Notes under the pieces: generated by a model
The model's input: only the letters and a program-made list of their open reading frames with translations
What the model was told of the DNA's origin: nothing
Databases searched by the model: none
DNA from: Oecophyllibacter saccharovorans
Lineage (GTDB): Bacteria; Pseudomonadota; Alphaproteobacteria; Acetobacterales; Acetobacteraceae
Reading direction: 5' to 3'
Assembly (NCBI RefSeq): GCF_006542375.1
Contig: NZ_CP038143.1
Location: 1,364,001 to 1,428,000, forward strand
DNA length: 64,000 nucleotides
Program-made: the position numbers and the translations under genes
Part shown: piece by piece, positions 37,180-47,697 of the stretch
Layout: every line of letters begins with the position of its first letter
Numbering within the stretch: position 1 is the first letter of the stretch

Positions 37180-38438
37180 AGCAGCGTGACTGCAGCCGCC
37201 GCACTTGAGCTCAGAACCAGCCCGACGGCGACCAGCGGCAGCGTGGCGGGCGTGCGGCCCAGATAGGGGATGAGCTTGCTGGCCACACCCTGGCCCAGCG
37301 AGCCGATGGCATAGCTCAGCCCCATGCCGAAACTGCGCTGCGCTGCCGGGAAACGCTCGGCCAGCCAGTCAGGCACGAGGGCGAAGATGCCTGAAGCGGC
37401 CATGCCCATGACAAAGGCGCTGCCCAGCAGCAGCGGCCAGTCAGGCGCGCACAGGAAAGGCCAGATCATGGCTGCACTCAGCCCCAGCGCGCACAGCATG
37501 ACGCGCGTGTTGCCCAAGCGCGTCGCCACCACGCCGCAGAGCAGCTTGCCCAGGAAAGACCCCACGCAGTAGAGGCTGACCGGCCAGAAAACCTGCTGGG
37601 GATCGAGGTGGTGCGTGCCGCGCAGAACGGTGGGATAGAAGGTGTAGATGGCTGCCTTCTGGAATTCCAGAAAGGTCATGAAGAGCACGGCCTGCAGGGC
37701 GGATGGCGTCCAGCTCAGGGGGGTGCGGCGCGGTTTTCCTGTAGTTCCGGTCTTAGCCTTCCCCGCCTCAGACCGGTCCTGGCGGACATGGCGCCAGGCC
37801 GGGCTTTCGCTGACGCACAGGCGGATGAAGAAGGACAGCAGGGCCGGCAGCAGCCCGATGAAGAACAGCACCCGCCAGCCGTAATGGGGCAGGATGAGCG
37901 CCTGGGCTGCTGCGGCCACCAGGTAGCCGAGCTCATAGCCTGACATCATCAGCGCCGAGGCCATGGGGCGCAGGCGCTCGGGCACGGATTCCATCAGCAG
38001 GGTGGCTGAAGCCGTCCAGGTCCCGCCGAAGCCGATGCCGCCCATGAACTGCACGACCATGAGCATGAGCAGGGAATGGCTCAGCCCGGTCAGCGCGGTG
38101 AAGACGCTGAACCACAGCACGCCCAGCATGAAGGCAGGCTTGCGGCCGAAGCGGTCGGCAAGCCAGCCCCATCCCGCATTGCCCAGGGCGCGCCCGACCG
38201 CCTGGGCCATCAGCACGCTGCCCAAGGCTGCCAGCGAGCAGCCGAGGTCATGGGCGATGTCAGGCATCGTGAAAAGCAGGGTCGTCTGGTCGAAGGCGTC
38301 GAGGAACCAGCCCAGCAGAGCTGCAAGCGTGACGGGCCAGTAGGGCAGCAGCGCTGAAAAGCCCGGCACGCCAGGGGGGGTGCGGTCATGTGCAGTTCGA
38401 ACAGGCGCGGTTCGGGGTGAAGGCGGCTGGGGCGGCAT
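37116..38438 (-). CDS. MFS transporter, metabolite:H+ symporter type
   Basis: 440 residues with 12 membrane segments. The first loop motif between segments 2 and 3 reads [20 protein letters not shown]-like [12 protein letters not shown] in the first segment and [25 protein letters not shown] are typical of sugar acid/organic acid transporters of the SHS/AAHS kind. The specificity cannot be read. The 3' end overlaps the FAD gene by 64 bp tail to tail, so both C-termini are encoded by the same DNA. Confidence 0.9.
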   Translation of the reverse strand: MPPQPPSPRTAPVRTAHDRTPPGVPGFSALLPYWPVTLAALLGWFLDAFDQTTLLFTMPDIAHDLGCSLAALGSVLMAQAVGRALGNAGWGWLADRFGRKPAFMLGVLWFSVFTALTGLSHSLLMLMVVQFMGGIGFGGTWTASATLLMESVPERLRPMASALMMSGYELGYLVAAAAQALILPHYGWRVLFFIGLLPALLSFFIRLCVSESPAWRHVRQDRSEAGKAKTGTTGKPRRTPLSWTPSALQAVLFMTFLEFQKAAIYTFYPTVLRGTHHLDPQQVFWPVSLYCVGSFLGKLLCGVVATRLGNTRVMLCALGLSAAMIWPFLCAPDWPLLLGSAFVMGMAASGIFALVPDWLAERFPAAQRSFGMGLSYAIGSLGQGVASKLIPYLGRTPATLPLVAVGLVLSSSAAAAVTLLYRPPLAEEDGSEEVSAPSGW

Positions 38439-38545
38439 AGGCTCTTGGGGGCTCTCGGGCTTTTCATACAGGACTGGAACAGTCTTTTCCTGTTTACAGG
38501 GTTTGCCCGCTCAGGAAATCCCCAAAGTTCGGTCCACCTTTTTTC

Positions 38546-38573
38546 TTGCACGCGCCACGAGGGTTTTTAAGAT
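38546..38573 (+). promoter_or_regulatory. Possible hemA promoter
   Basis: TTGCAC (38546-38551), 16-bp spacer, TAAGAT (38568-38573) lies 20 bp before the hemA ATG in the 154-bp space between the divergent MFS and hemA genes. The match to the sigma-70 consensus is only moderate. Confidence 0.3.
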
Positions 38574-38592
38574 TGAGACCGAGGAGATTTTG

Positions 38593-39867
38593 ATGATGAC
38601 TGGCTCAGCCCCTTCAGCCCCGCTTTCAGTTCCCCCTGGCAGCGCGCCGAACAATGCCACTTACGATCCGCTCTTTCAGGCCGCCCTTGACGGGCTGCAT
38701 GCTGATGGCAGCTACCGATACTTTGCCGAGCTGGAGCGCAAGGCCGGGAATTTCCCCCAGGCCTTCCACCACGGCGCGGGGCGTGACGTGACGGTCTGGT
38801 GCTCCAATGACTATCTGGGCATGGGCCAGCACCCCCTTGTGCAGGCGGCCATGCACAAGGCGCTGGATGAAACGGGGGCCGGTGCGGGCGGGACGCGCAA
38901 TATCTCGGGCACGCATCACTACCATGTCGAGCTGGAAAAGGAGCTTGCGGCCCTGCACGGCAAGGAAAGCGCGCTGCTGTTCAATTCAGGCTATCTCTCC
39001 AACTGGGTGACGCTGGGCACGATCGCCGGGCGCCTCAAGGATTGCGTGGTACTGTCAGACGCCCTCAACCATGCCTCCATGATCGAGGGCATCCGTCATT
39101 CGCGGGCTGAAAAGCGCATCTTCCGCCACAATGACCTGCAGGACCTTGAGCGCCATCTCAAGGAACTGCCGCCCGATGTGCCCAAGATCATCGCCTTTGA
39201 ATCGGTCTATTCCATGGATGGCGATATCGCTCCGATCGAGGAGATCTGCGACCTGGCCGATAAATACGGCGCCATGACCTATCTTGATGAGGTCCATGCG
39301 GTCGGCATGTATGGCGCCCAGGGCGGCGGCATCGCCCAAGAACGCGGGCTGGAGCACCGGCTGACGGTCATTGAAGGCACGCTGGGCAAGGGGTTCGGCG
39401 TGGTGGGGGGGTATATCGCCGCTTCCAGGGCACTGTGCGATTTCGTGCGTTCCTTCGGTTCGGGCTTCATCTTCTCCACCGCCTTGCCGCCCATGATCGC
39501 TGCGGGCGTGCTTGCCAGCGTCAGGCACCTGCGCGCCAGCGCAACAGAGCGGGAAGGGCAGAAAAGGGCGGTCGCCTATCTGCGGCGCAGGCTTGATGAA
39601 GCCGGGCTGCCCTATATCGACAGCCCCAGCCACATCGTGCCGGTCATGGTGGGGGATGCCAAAACCTGCCGGGCGCTGTCTGATGAACTGCTCACCCGTT
39701 TCGGTCACTACCTGCAGCCCATCAATTACCCCACCGTGCCGCGCGGCACCGAGCGGCTGCGCCTGACGCCGGGCCCGCTGCATACCGAGGCGCAGATTGA
39801 CGATCTGGTCGCAGCCCTGGCCACGCTGTGGCGCGAAAAGGGACTGGCCCTGCGCCCGGCAGCCTGA
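38593..39867 (+). CDS. hemA: 5-aminolevulinate synthase
   Basis: PLP enzyme condensing glycine and succinyl-CoA, the C4 route into heme and typical of Alphaproteobacteria. 424 residues with [49 protein letters not shown] and the PLP lysine in [11 protein letters not shown] (Lys266). GAGGAG six bases upstream supports the ATG at 38593; a second ATG follows immediately. The N-terminal 20 residues are Ser/Pro/Ala-rich and not conserved. It heads a group with a small unknown gene and cvpA. Confidence 0.97.
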   Translation: MMTGSAPSAPLSVPPGSAPNNATYDPLFQAALDGLHADGSYRYFAELERKAGNFPQAFHHGAGRDVTVWCSNDYLGMGQHPLVQAAMHKALDETGAGAGGTRNISGTHHYHVELEKELAALHGKESALLFNSGYLSNWVTLGTIAGRLKDCVVLSDALNHASMIEGIRHSRAEKRIFRHNDLQDLERHLKELPPDVPKIIAFESVYSMDGDIAPIEEICDLADKYGAMTYLDEVHAVGMYGAQGGGIAQERGLEHRLTVIEGTLGKGFGVVGGYIAASRALCDFVRSFGSGFIFSTALPPMIAAGVLASVRHLRASATEREGQKRAVAYLRRRLDEAGLPYIDSPSHIVPVMVGDAKTCRALSDELLTRFGHYLQPINYPTVPRGTERLRLTPGPLHTEAQIDDLVAALATLWREKGLALRPAA

Positions 39868-40197
39868 ATGGCGCGCGCAGGAAACAGGCCTGAAGAAAGC
39901 GGGGCGCAGGCAGGAACCGGCACAGTGGAAACAGCGGTGCTGCGCGCAGCGACGCGGGCCTTGGGCAGCCAGACCATGGCCTGCCTGAATGCCTATCTTG
40001 CCGCTAATCCGGACCAGCTTGCCCATGCCAGCGCTGTCTTTCTCGAGAAGCTGGGCCGGCTGTGGCAGCTGGAGGAGGTGGAAAGTGCCGAGGTCTTCCA
40101 GGAGCTGACAGCGCGGGTGGAACTTTCCCACCAGCTCTTTGCACGCGGCATCCGGGCGCGTAAAGGAGAGGGATACCGCTCGACGAAACTGCCCTGA
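39868..40197 (+). CDS. Small hypothetical protein, hemA-linked
   Basis: 109 residues, no family recognised. The ATG follows the hemA stop with zero spacing, suggesting translational coupling. After a polar N-tail the protein looks alpha-helical and amphipathic (TRALGSQTMACLNAYLAANP, ASAVFLEKLGRLWQLEEVES, FQELTARVELSHQLFARGIR) and ends in a basic tail. It has no signal or membrane segment and one cysteine. It is a plausible gene because other frames here are poorer. Confidence 0.55.
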   Translation: MARAGNRPEESGAQAGTGTVETAVLRAATRALGSQTMACLNAYLAANPDQLAHASAVFLEKLGRLWQLEEVESAEVFQELTARVELSHQLFARGIRARKGEGYRSTKLP

Positions 40198-40280
40198 AGC
40201 GGTGTGCCGCGGCCGGCAAAGGGCGCATTCGGAAATTGCACGACTTACGGCTGCAGGCAGGGGCGGCAGGGAGAGCGGAC

Positions 40281-40862
40281 ATGTCGGACACGACTCAGCT
40301 GGGCGCAGGCGGACATCCGGGCGCTGGGTTTCTGGAACATCTTGGCGTGGTGGATATTTCCTTTCTGGTCATCCTGGCGCTTTCCGTGCTGTGGGGCATG
40401 GTGCGCGGGTTCTCCAGGGAAACAGGCGGTGTCCTGGTCTGGATCGGGGCGATCTGGGCCGCCTTCCGCATCGGCGACGTGGTCGTGGCCCTGGCCGACA
40501 GAACCGTTGCACCCATGTTGCGGGATTCGGCGTTTTTTCACGGCACCCTGCGCTTTGCCGTCTTCCTGGTCAGCCTGATGGTCCTGGGCATCTGCGCCCG
40601 GCTGGTTGCGCGCCAGCTGCGCGGCGTACTGTCAGGCGGGGTGGACGCCGTTCTGGGCGCGGTTTTCGGCCTGCTGCGCGGTTATGTGATCCTGGTGCTG
40701 GTGTTTCTCGTGCTGGCCTGGGCCGCGCCTGACTGGTTGGCCGATCTCGTCCGCGGCAGCGTGATCGGCCCGTGGATCCTGCGTGGCGTGGCGTTCGTTC
40801 AGGGCCATCTGCCCGCCAGCCTGACCCATCAGCTTCAGGCCGGACTGCCCCCTGGCGCCTGA
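40281..40862 (+). CDS. CvpA family membrane protein
   Basis: 193 residues with four membrane segments (VVDISFLVILALSVLWGMVRGFSRE; VLVWIGAIWAAF; LRFAVFLVSLMVLGICARLV; GLLRGYVILVLVFLVLAW). Related to colicin V production protein, often found beside purF as here. Start at the ATG at 40281 with GGGAGAG upstream; an earlier in-frame ATG at 40236 would add 15 unconserved residues. Exact role unknown. Confidence 0.9.
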   Translation: MSDTTQLGAGGHPGAGFLEHLGVVDISFLVILALSVLWGMVRGFSRETGGVLVWIGAIWAAFRIGDVVVALADRTVAPMLRDSAFFHGTLRFAVFLVSLMVLGICARLVARQLRGVLSGGVDAVLGAVFGLLRGYVILVLVFLVLAWAAPDWLADLVRGSVIGPWILRGVAFVQGHLPASLTHQLQAGLPPGA

Positions 40863-40972
40863 AGCTGAAAACACCCCGCATTTTTCAGAAGCCGGCCTTG
40901 AAACCGGATTGGCCAGGGCCCATATAGGCTTCCTGAAGTGACCTTCGTGGCGCGTGCCAAACAGGGTTGCGG

Positions 40973-41000
40973 TTTACTGTCATCACCCGTTCCTTATTTT
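40973..41000 (+). promoter_or_regulatory. Possible purF promoter
   Basis: TTTACT (40973-40978), 16-bp spacer, TATTTT (40995-41000), four of six matches in each element to the sigma-70 consensus, in an A/T-richer patch of the 290-bp space between cvpA and purF. Confidence 0.35.
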
Positions 41001-41068
41001 TCAATGACATTGGACCAGTGACACAGCGGCGGTGCCGGCTTTCCGGCCGGTATGATGAACGCGGCAGC

Positions 41069-41086
41069 CCCATGAGATCTCATGGG
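41069..41086. promoter_or_regulatory. 18-bp perfect palindrome upstream of purF
   Basis: CCCATGAGATCTCATGGG is fully self-complementary and lies about 67 bp before the purF ATG, downstream of the putative promoter. It could be a dimeric repressor operator or an RNA hairpin in the leader. Confidence 0.5.
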
Positions 41087-41152
41087 CTCACCCTGCCGGG
41101 GCGTTCATGACAACTGCCTTCGCCGGTCGTTTCCAGCAGGTCGTTTTTCATC

Positions 41153-42598
<1,446 letters not shown>

Positions 42599-42632
42599 CG
42601 GCCCTGTCATCCTTGTGCAAGCCGAACCGATC

Positions 42633-42667
42633 AACCGCTTCTCCCCACCGGAGAAGCGGTTTTTTAT
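42633..42667 (+). terminator. Strong intrinsic terminator between purF and fumC
   Basis: AACCGCTTCTCC (42633-42644) pairs with GGAGAAGCGGTT (42650-42661), 12 perfect pairs around a five-base loop, followed by a T-run to 42665. It ends purF transcription; the opposite strand lacks a matching long T-run. Confidence 0.92.
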
Positions 42668-42715
42668 TGCCCTATTACCTTGGTGCTTTGGCCTGTCGGT
42701 TCCGGGCAGGCCTTA

Positions 42716-44206
42716 TTATTTTCCCTGCCCCTTGGCAGGACGGGCTTTCAGGTTGGGGTGCAGCATCAGCCGGGGCTCAGCCACGCGGTCATAGGCTTCG
42801 CCTGTCATGAAGCCCAGCGCCTCCACGCTGTCGCGCGGGCTCATGTGGTGCGCCAGCGCATGATGGGCCACCTGTGCGGCTCGGTCATAGCCGATGACCG
42901 GTGAAAGCGCTGTGACCATGATGAGGGAATGGTCCAGCACTGTGCCCAGATGCCCCTCATCAGGCTGGGTGCCTTCCACCAGGAATTTGCGGAAATTCTC
43001 CATGCCGTCATGCAGCAGGGTGAGGGACTGCGTGATGTTGTGGATCATCAGCGGTTTATAGGCGTTCATGTCCAGCATGCCGGCGCTGTTGCCCATGCCC
43101 ACTGCGGTATCATTGGCCATGACCTGCAGGCAGAGCATGGTGAGCGCCTCGGCCTGGGTCGGGTTGACCTTGCCGGGCATGATGGAGGAGCCGGGCTCGT
43201 TTTCGGGCAGGTGCAGCTCGCCCAAGCCCGCACGCGGCCCGCAGGCAAGCAGGCGGATGTCGTTTGCAATCTTGTTGAGGCTGGCTGCTAGGCCGCGCAG
43301 GGCGGCTGAGAAAGCCACCAGCGTGTCGTGGGCGCCCATGAGGGCGAATTTATTGCCGGCATGGGTGAAGTTCCCGCCGCTCAGGCGGGCCAGCGCTGCG
43401 CAGGCCAGGCGGTCGAAACCGGGTGCGGTGTTGACGCCGGTGCCAAGGGCCGTGCCGCCGAGAGGCAGCGCCAGCAGCCCGTCGCGCGCAGCCTCGATCC
43501 TGGGAATGTGTTCAGCCAGCATGCCGGCGTAGCCCTCCCATTCCTGCCCCAGCGTGATGGGGACGGCATCCTGCAGATGCGTGCGCCCGACCTTGACGAT
43601 ATCGCGCCATTGGTCGGCCTTGCGCTGCAGGGAGGCCTGCAGGGCGCGCAGGGCCGGCAGCAGGTGGCGGTCGGCAGCCAGCACGGTTGCGACATGCATC
43701 GCCGCGGGAAAGGTGTCGTTGGTGGATTGCGACATGTTGACGTCGTCATTGGGGTGCAGCGGCTTCTTGCTGCCCAGGGGCTCGCCGCTCAGCTGGCTGG
43801 CCCGGTTGGCGATGACCTCATTGACATTCATGTTGAACTGCGTGCCCGAGCCCGTCATCCAGACATGGACGGGAAACATGTCGTTGAACTTTCCGCTTGC
43901 AAGCTCGCCGCAGACCCGGGCGATCAGGTCGCGCTTTGCGGCAGGCAGTCGGCCCTGGGCGGCATTGGCCTCGGCACAGGCCTGCTTGACCAGCGCGTAA
44001 GCCTCGATCATCTCGCGCGGCATGAGGTCATGGCCGATTGTGAAGAATTCAAGCGAGCGCTGCGTCTGCGCCCCCCACAGAGCGTCAGCGGGGACCTCCA
44101 CCGCCCCCATGCTGTCGGCTTCCCGTCGGGTCCGGGCGGCTGTGGCTTGCTGAGCTTCTGCGCTGCGGGCAGGGAAGGGGGCGGGAGCGTCGGTGGGGTC
44201 GGTCAT
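42716..44206 (-). CDS. fumC: Fumarate hydratase, class II
   Basis: Reversible hydration of fumarate to L-malate in the TCA cycle. 496 residues, with [73 protein letters not shown] and the signature loop [14 protein letters not shown] use the ATG at 44206; a GTG at 44257 would overlap the malic enzyme stop by 4 bp and add 17 residues. Either way the two genes form one transcription unit. Confidence 0.95.
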   Translation of the reverse strand: MTDPTDAPAPFPARSAEAQQATAARTRREADSMGAVEVPADALWGAQTQRSLEFFTIGHDLMPREMIEAYALVKQACAEANAAQGRLPAAKRDLIARVCGELASGKFNDMFPVHVWMTGSGTQFNMNVNEVIANRASQLSGEPLGSKKPLHPNDDVNMSQSTNDTFPAAMHVATVLAADRHLLPALRALQASLQRKADQWRDIVKVGRTHLQDAVPITLGQEWEGYAGMLAEHIPRIEAARDGLLALPLGGTALGTGVNTAPGFDRLACAALARLSGGNFTHAGNKFALMGAHDTLVAFSAALRGLAASLNKIANDIRLLACGPRAGLGELHLPENEPGSSIMPGKVNPTQAEALTMLCLQVMANDTAVGMGNSAGMLDMNAYKPLMIHNITQSLTLLHDGMENFRKFLVEGTQPDEGHLGTVLDHSLIMVTALSPVIGYDRAAQVAHHALAHHMSPRDSVEALGFMTGEAYDRVAEPRLMLHPNLKARPAKGQGK

Positions 44207-44253
44207 GGCAGGGCCTTGGGGCAGGAGAGGCGGGAACAGGGTCGCTTCAGGCG

Positions 44254-45927
44254 TCACGCAGCTTGGTAAGGGCGGTAGACCGGCGCCCAGTGCATCCGGG
44301 TCAGGCGGATCTCCAGCTCTTCAGCGGTGAAGGGCGGGCAGAGTTTTTCCTCCTGCGCCTGCATCGCCACAGCGCGGGCGACGGCCTGGGCGACCTGGGG
44401 CAGTTCGGTCACGGGCGGAAGCATGTTGAGCCCGCCCTGCAGAAGCGGGGCCTGGGCCGCCACGGCCCGGGCTGCCGCCTGCAGCATGCCGTCACTGACC
44501 GCCCGGGCCTGGCAGGCAAGCACGCCCAGGCCCAGGCCCGGGAAGATATAAGCGTTGTTGGTCTGGTCCACCGTCATGGTGAGATCGCCATGGGTGACGG
44601 GCGGGAAGGGGCTGCCGGTGCTGACCAGGGCGCGCCCGTCGGTCCAGCGGCAGAGATCGGCCGGGGTGGCTTCGGCAAGGTGGGTCGGGTTGGAGAGGGG
44701 GAAGACCATGGGGCGCTCGCAGTGGCGCGCCATGGTGCGGATGATCTCCTCGGTGAAAAGCCCCGCCTGGCCGGAGACACCGATGAGAATGGTGGGGTGA
44801 ATGCGCGCCACCACGCTCGCCAGGTCGCGCCCGGCGTCAGTGCGGGCCAGATCGGTGCGCGCCAGCCTGGCCTGGGCCGGGGTCAGGTTCTGCATGTCAG
44901 CGGTGAGCAGGCCCGGGCGGTCGATCAGGTAGAAGCGGTCACGCGCAGCCTCGGGGGTGAGGCCCTCATCCTCCATGACCTGCTCGAGCAGCAGGGCGAT
45001 CCCGCAGCCCGCAGACCCGCCGCCTGCGATGACGATGCGCTGCTGCGCCAGGGTCTCTCCCCGCGCCCTGACCCCTGCCAGAATGGCGGCCAGGGCGACG
45101 GAAGCTGTGCCCTGGATGTCGTCATTGAAGCTCGGCAGCCGGTCCCGGTAACGCTCCAGCAGAAAGGGTGCGGTGCGGTTGGCGAAGTCCTCCCAGTGCA
45201 GCAGTGCGCCGGGCCAGAGATCCTGCACGGCCCTGACGAATTCCTCCACAAACGCGTCATACGCTTCCCCGCGCAGCCGCTTGCGCCGCAGGCCGATATA
45301 GGCGGGCTCATCCAGCAGGGCCTGGTTGTCGGTGCCGACATCCAGCAGGACAGGCAGCAGCTGGGCCGGATCCAGATTGGCGCAGGCCGTGTAAAGCGCA
45401 AGCTTGCCGATGGGGATGCCCATGCCGTTGGCCCCGAGATCGCCAAGGCCCAGGATCCGCTCGCCGTCAGTGACGATGATCAGGCGGATATCAGCCCCCT
45501 TGCCAGCGACGGCCTCCAGCTGAGCGGCCAGCGCGCCCTTGTGCTCGGCACTGAGGAAAACACCGCGCGGCCTTTCCCAGAGCCTGGAGAAATTCAGGCA
45601 GCCCTCGCCCACGCCAGGGGTGTAGACGATCGGCAGGGCGGCAGGCAGATGGGCGCTCAGAACAGCGTAGAACAGCGTCTCATTGTCATCCTGCAGCTGG
45701 CGCAGGCGGACATGCCTGCCAAGGAGCGTCTCCTGCGCCTCCACCCCGGCCCAGGCCAGGGCCACCTGCTCTTCCAGGGTCCGTTCCCCGACCGGCAGCA
45801 GCCCGTTCAGTCCGAATGTGCGCCGCTCTTCCACCGGGAAGGCCAGGCCCTTGTTGAGACGGGGGTCTGCCAGCAGGGCCTGGCCGCGCAGGGAGACGGG
45901 AACAGGGGGGACGGCGGAAGCGGACAA
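44254..45927 (-). CDS. Malic enzyme, NAD-type (SfcA/MaeA-like)
   Basis: Oxidative decarboxylation of L-malate to pyruvate. 557 residues, the length of the large single-domain malic enzymes. Contains [72 protein letters not shown], and [17 protein letters not shown] as the dinucleotide motif. The start is a TTG at 45927, supported by a GGAGAG site four bases upstream. Coenzyme preference is inferred from family only. Confidence 0.93.
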   Translation of the reverse strand: MSASAVPPVPVSLRGQALLADPRLNKGLAFPVEERRTFGLNGLLPVGERTLEEQVALAWAGVEAQETLLGRHVRLRQLQDDNETLFYAVLSAHLPAALPIVYTPGVGEGCLNFSRLWERPRGVFLSAEHKGALAAQLEAVAGKGADIRLIIVTDGERILGLGDLGANGMGIPIGKLALYTACANLDPAQLLPVLLDVGTDNQALLDEPAYIGLRRKRLRGEAYDAFVEEFVRAVQDLWPGALLHWEDFANRTAPFLLERYRDRLPSFNDDIQGTASVALAAILAGVRARGETLAQQRIVIAGGGSAGCGIALLLEQVMEDEGLTPEAARDRFYLIDRPGLLTADMQNLTPAQARLARTDLARTDAGRDLASVVARIHPTILIGVSGQAGLFTEEIIRTMARHCERPMVFPLSNPTHLAEATPADLCRWTDGRALVSTGSPFPPVTHGDLTMTVDQTNNAYIFPGLGLGVLACQARAVSDGMLQAAARAVAAQAPLLQGGLNMLPPVTELPQVAQAVARAVAMQAQEEKLCPPFTAEELEIRLTRMHWAPVYRPYQAA

Positions 45928-46061
45928 GGCACTCTCCTGAAAACGGATCCTGTAAAAACGGCAGTTGCAGCTCCGGCGATACCCTAACAGGCTGCCGCGC
46001 TGACCGGAACCGGCCGCGTTATGTCCCCCACGTCACGCCCCTTGGGCGCTTCAGGTTGGCG

Positions 46062-46382
46062 TCAGGTCTTGAGCCAGCGCGCGCTGCTGAAGCGGAACAG
46101 GGCTGCCAGCACGCCCATCGCAGCGCCTGCCGCACAAGTGATTCCCAGCCAGAACCAGTGTGCGCCTCCCGTCACAGCCCAGACAGCCAGGGGCAAGGCC
46201 AGCGCGCCTGCCAGAGCGCAGAAAGCCGTCTCATACAGGGTGGGGCCGAAATGCTTCTCCGCCCCACAGGCAGGGCAACGCAGCGCGGTGTTGCGGATCT
46301 CTGCGCCGCAATGGGGGCAGGGCAGGAAGCTGATCTCGGCCCGGGGCTGCGGCGGGCCCGGATATTTGGCAGGCGGGCGCAT
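46062..46382 (-). CDS. Small zinc-ribbon membrane protein at the end of the ccm operon
   Basis: 106 residues. A zinc-ribbon with two CxxC pairs (CPHCGAEIRNTALRCPACGA, about residues 22-41) is followed by two hydrophobic segments (about 53-71 and 75-95). The ATG overlaps the ccmI stop by one base (TGATG), so it is co-translated with the cytochrome c maturation genes. I know no Ccm component of this shape; it may be a bystander or a metal- or thiol-sensing accessory. Confidence 0.7.
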   Translation of the reverse strand: MRPPAKYPGPPQPRAEISFLPCPHCGAEIRNTALRCPACGAEKHFGPTLYETAFCALAGALALPLAVWAVTGGAHWFWLGITCAAGAAMGVLAALFRFSSARWLKT

Positions 46383-47158
46383 CAGCGGGGGCTTTTGGTG
46401 ACCGGTGGCTCAGGGGCAGGCGGGTTGGGCGCAGCACCCCCCGCTTCATCAAGGGCGTGCTCGCCTGTGGCGATGCGGGCTTCAACGGCCAGTCGCCACG
46501 GCGCGTCAGCAGGGGCTGCGTCCAGCGCGCGGTGGTAGAGCGCCAGTGCTTCAGGCGTGACGGTGCCGGCATCGCGCGTCAGCAGCTCAGCGATCTGCAG
46601 CGCAAGCTCAGGCGTGAAGTGAAGTTCCAGGGCCTGCTGCCAGTCATGGATGGTCTGCCGGTCCAGCCCGCTCTGTTGCTCAAGCAGGCCCAGCCGCACC
46701 AGAACCCGCGCGCGCGCCGGGTCCTGCGGGGCAAGAGCGTCCAGTTCGCGCTGCAGCGCCTCAAACCGGGCCTGGGGCAGGCTGGCCAGGGCAGGCTGGG
46801 CGGGTTGGGGGCCGTAAAGCGGGCGGCCATTGAGGGCATAGAGGAAAAAGCCCAGGCAGGGGATGAGGAGCAGGCTGTAAACCCCGATTATCCAGGCCCA
46901 GCGCCGGCTCGGGGTTTCCTGAGGGGCCAGCGTCCCGCAGGCCGGGTCGTTTTCAATCCGGGCGCGCCGGTCGCGGTGGAAGGCGGCAACGGTCGTGTCG
47001 TCCTCAAAGCCGGATTCGGCGTGTCTGGGGGCGGCCGGCCCCAGCCCCGGCTTGAGGTCCTGTTGGGTAAGCCGCATATACCGCCGCCCCTGCCAGAGGC
47101 ACAGGAGCACGGGCAGGCCGGCCAGCAGGGCGAGGAGGAGAAAGGACAGCAGGATCAT
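46382..47158 (-). CDS. ccmI: Cytochrome c biogenesis protein CcmI (CycH)
   Basis: Apocytochrome c chaperone working with the CcmF/H heme ligation complex. 258 residues from the ATG at 47158: N-terminal membrane segment (LLSFLLLALLAGLPVLLCLW), a cytoplasmic loop, a second membrane segment (WAWIIGVYSLLLIPCLGFFLYAL, about 90-112), then a TPR-like helical periplasmic domain (QARFEALQREL, RVLVRLGLLEQQSG, ALALYHRALDAAPADAPWR). It is shorter than many CcmI proteins. An in-frame TTG at 47179 is a less likely start. Confidence 0.85.
   Translation of the reverse strand: MILLSFLLLALLAGLPVLLCLWQGRRYMRLTQQDLKPGLGPAAPRHAESGFEDDTTVAAFHRDRRARIENDPACGTLAPQETPSRRWAWIIGVYSLLLIPCLGFFLYALNGRPLYGPQPAQPALASLPQARFEALQRELDALAPQDPARARVLVRLGLLEQQSGLDRQTIHDWQQALELHFTPELALQIAELLTRDAGTVTPEALALYHRALDAAPADAPWRLAVEARIATGEHALDEAGGAAPNPPAPEPPVTKSPR
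47111..47152 (-). repeat. 42-nt direct repeat, copy in ccmI
   Basis: Matches 47627-47668 at 40 of 42 positions and in the same reading frame. It encodes LLSFLLLALLAGLP at the CcmI N-terminus. Confidence 0.95.
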
Positions 47159-47218
47159 CAAACAGGGGTGTTTCCGCAAACAGACCAGCCGGGACGGGCG
47201 CGTCTTGGGCGCAGGAGT

Positions 47219-47692
47219 TCAGTCGTCGTCACCCTGCTCCGCCAAGGGGTCGAGCGTAGGGGGTTCTGCCGGGCGGGTCCAGAAGCGCCGGGCCAGAAAG
47301 AGCCCGCCCATCAGCGCCAGCAGGGGGGTGGCCCACAGCAGGGCCGTCAGGCGCGAAAAGGGCGGGGTCAGGCGGATGAAGTCCCCGTAGCGCGCCTGCA
47401 TCCAGGCCATGATCTGCTTTTCACTGCGCCCCTCGCGCAGCTGCTCGCGCACGGCGCGGCGCAGGTCGCGCGCCAGGGGGGCCTCGCTCTCCTCGATGCT
47501 CTCATTCTGGCAGACCAGGCAGCGCAGCTGCGCGCCGATGCGCTCGGCCTCGCTCTCCAGCCGGGGGTCAGCCAGGAGCTCCTGCGGCTCGGTCACGGCC
47601 AGGGCGATTGGCGCGACGGGCCAGCAGGGCAGGCCGGCCAGCAGGGCGAGAAGGAAAAAGGACAGCAGTGCTGAAGACCGGAAGTTTTTCAT
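47219..47692 (-). CDS. ccmH: Cytochrome c maturation thiol oxidoreductase CcmH
   Basis: Reduces apocytochrome c heme-binding cysteines and takes part in heme ligation with CcmF. 157 residues from the ATG at 47692: signal/anchor (SFFLLALLAGLPCWPVAPIA), the family motif LRCLVCQN with Cys58 and Cys61, ARDLRRAVREQLREGRSEKQI, YGDFIRLTPPF, and a C-terminal membrane helix with an acidic tail. Overlaps or abuts ccmG (an in-frame GTG at 47704 is an alternative start). Confidence 0.93.
   Translation of the reverse strand: MKNFRSSALLSFFLLALLAGLPCWPVAPIALAVTEPQELLADPRLESEAERIGAQLRCLVCQNESIEESEAPLARDLRRAVREQLREGRSEKQIMAWMQARYGDFIRLTPPFSRLTALLWATPLLALMGGLFLARRFWTRPAEPPTLDPLAEQGDDD
47627..47668 (-). repeat. 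42-nt direct repeat, copy in ccmH
   Basis: Second copy of the repeat at 47111-47152, 516 bp away (a multiple of three), encoding LLSFFLLALLAGLP at the CcmH N-terminus. Confidence 0.95.
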
Positions 47693-47697
47693 GCGCT

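Noticed and set aside
44263-45987. A 574-codon open frame antisense to the malic enzyme gene
   Set aside because: A shadow of G+C-rich codon bias: low-complexity Gln/Gly/Arg composition and no domain.
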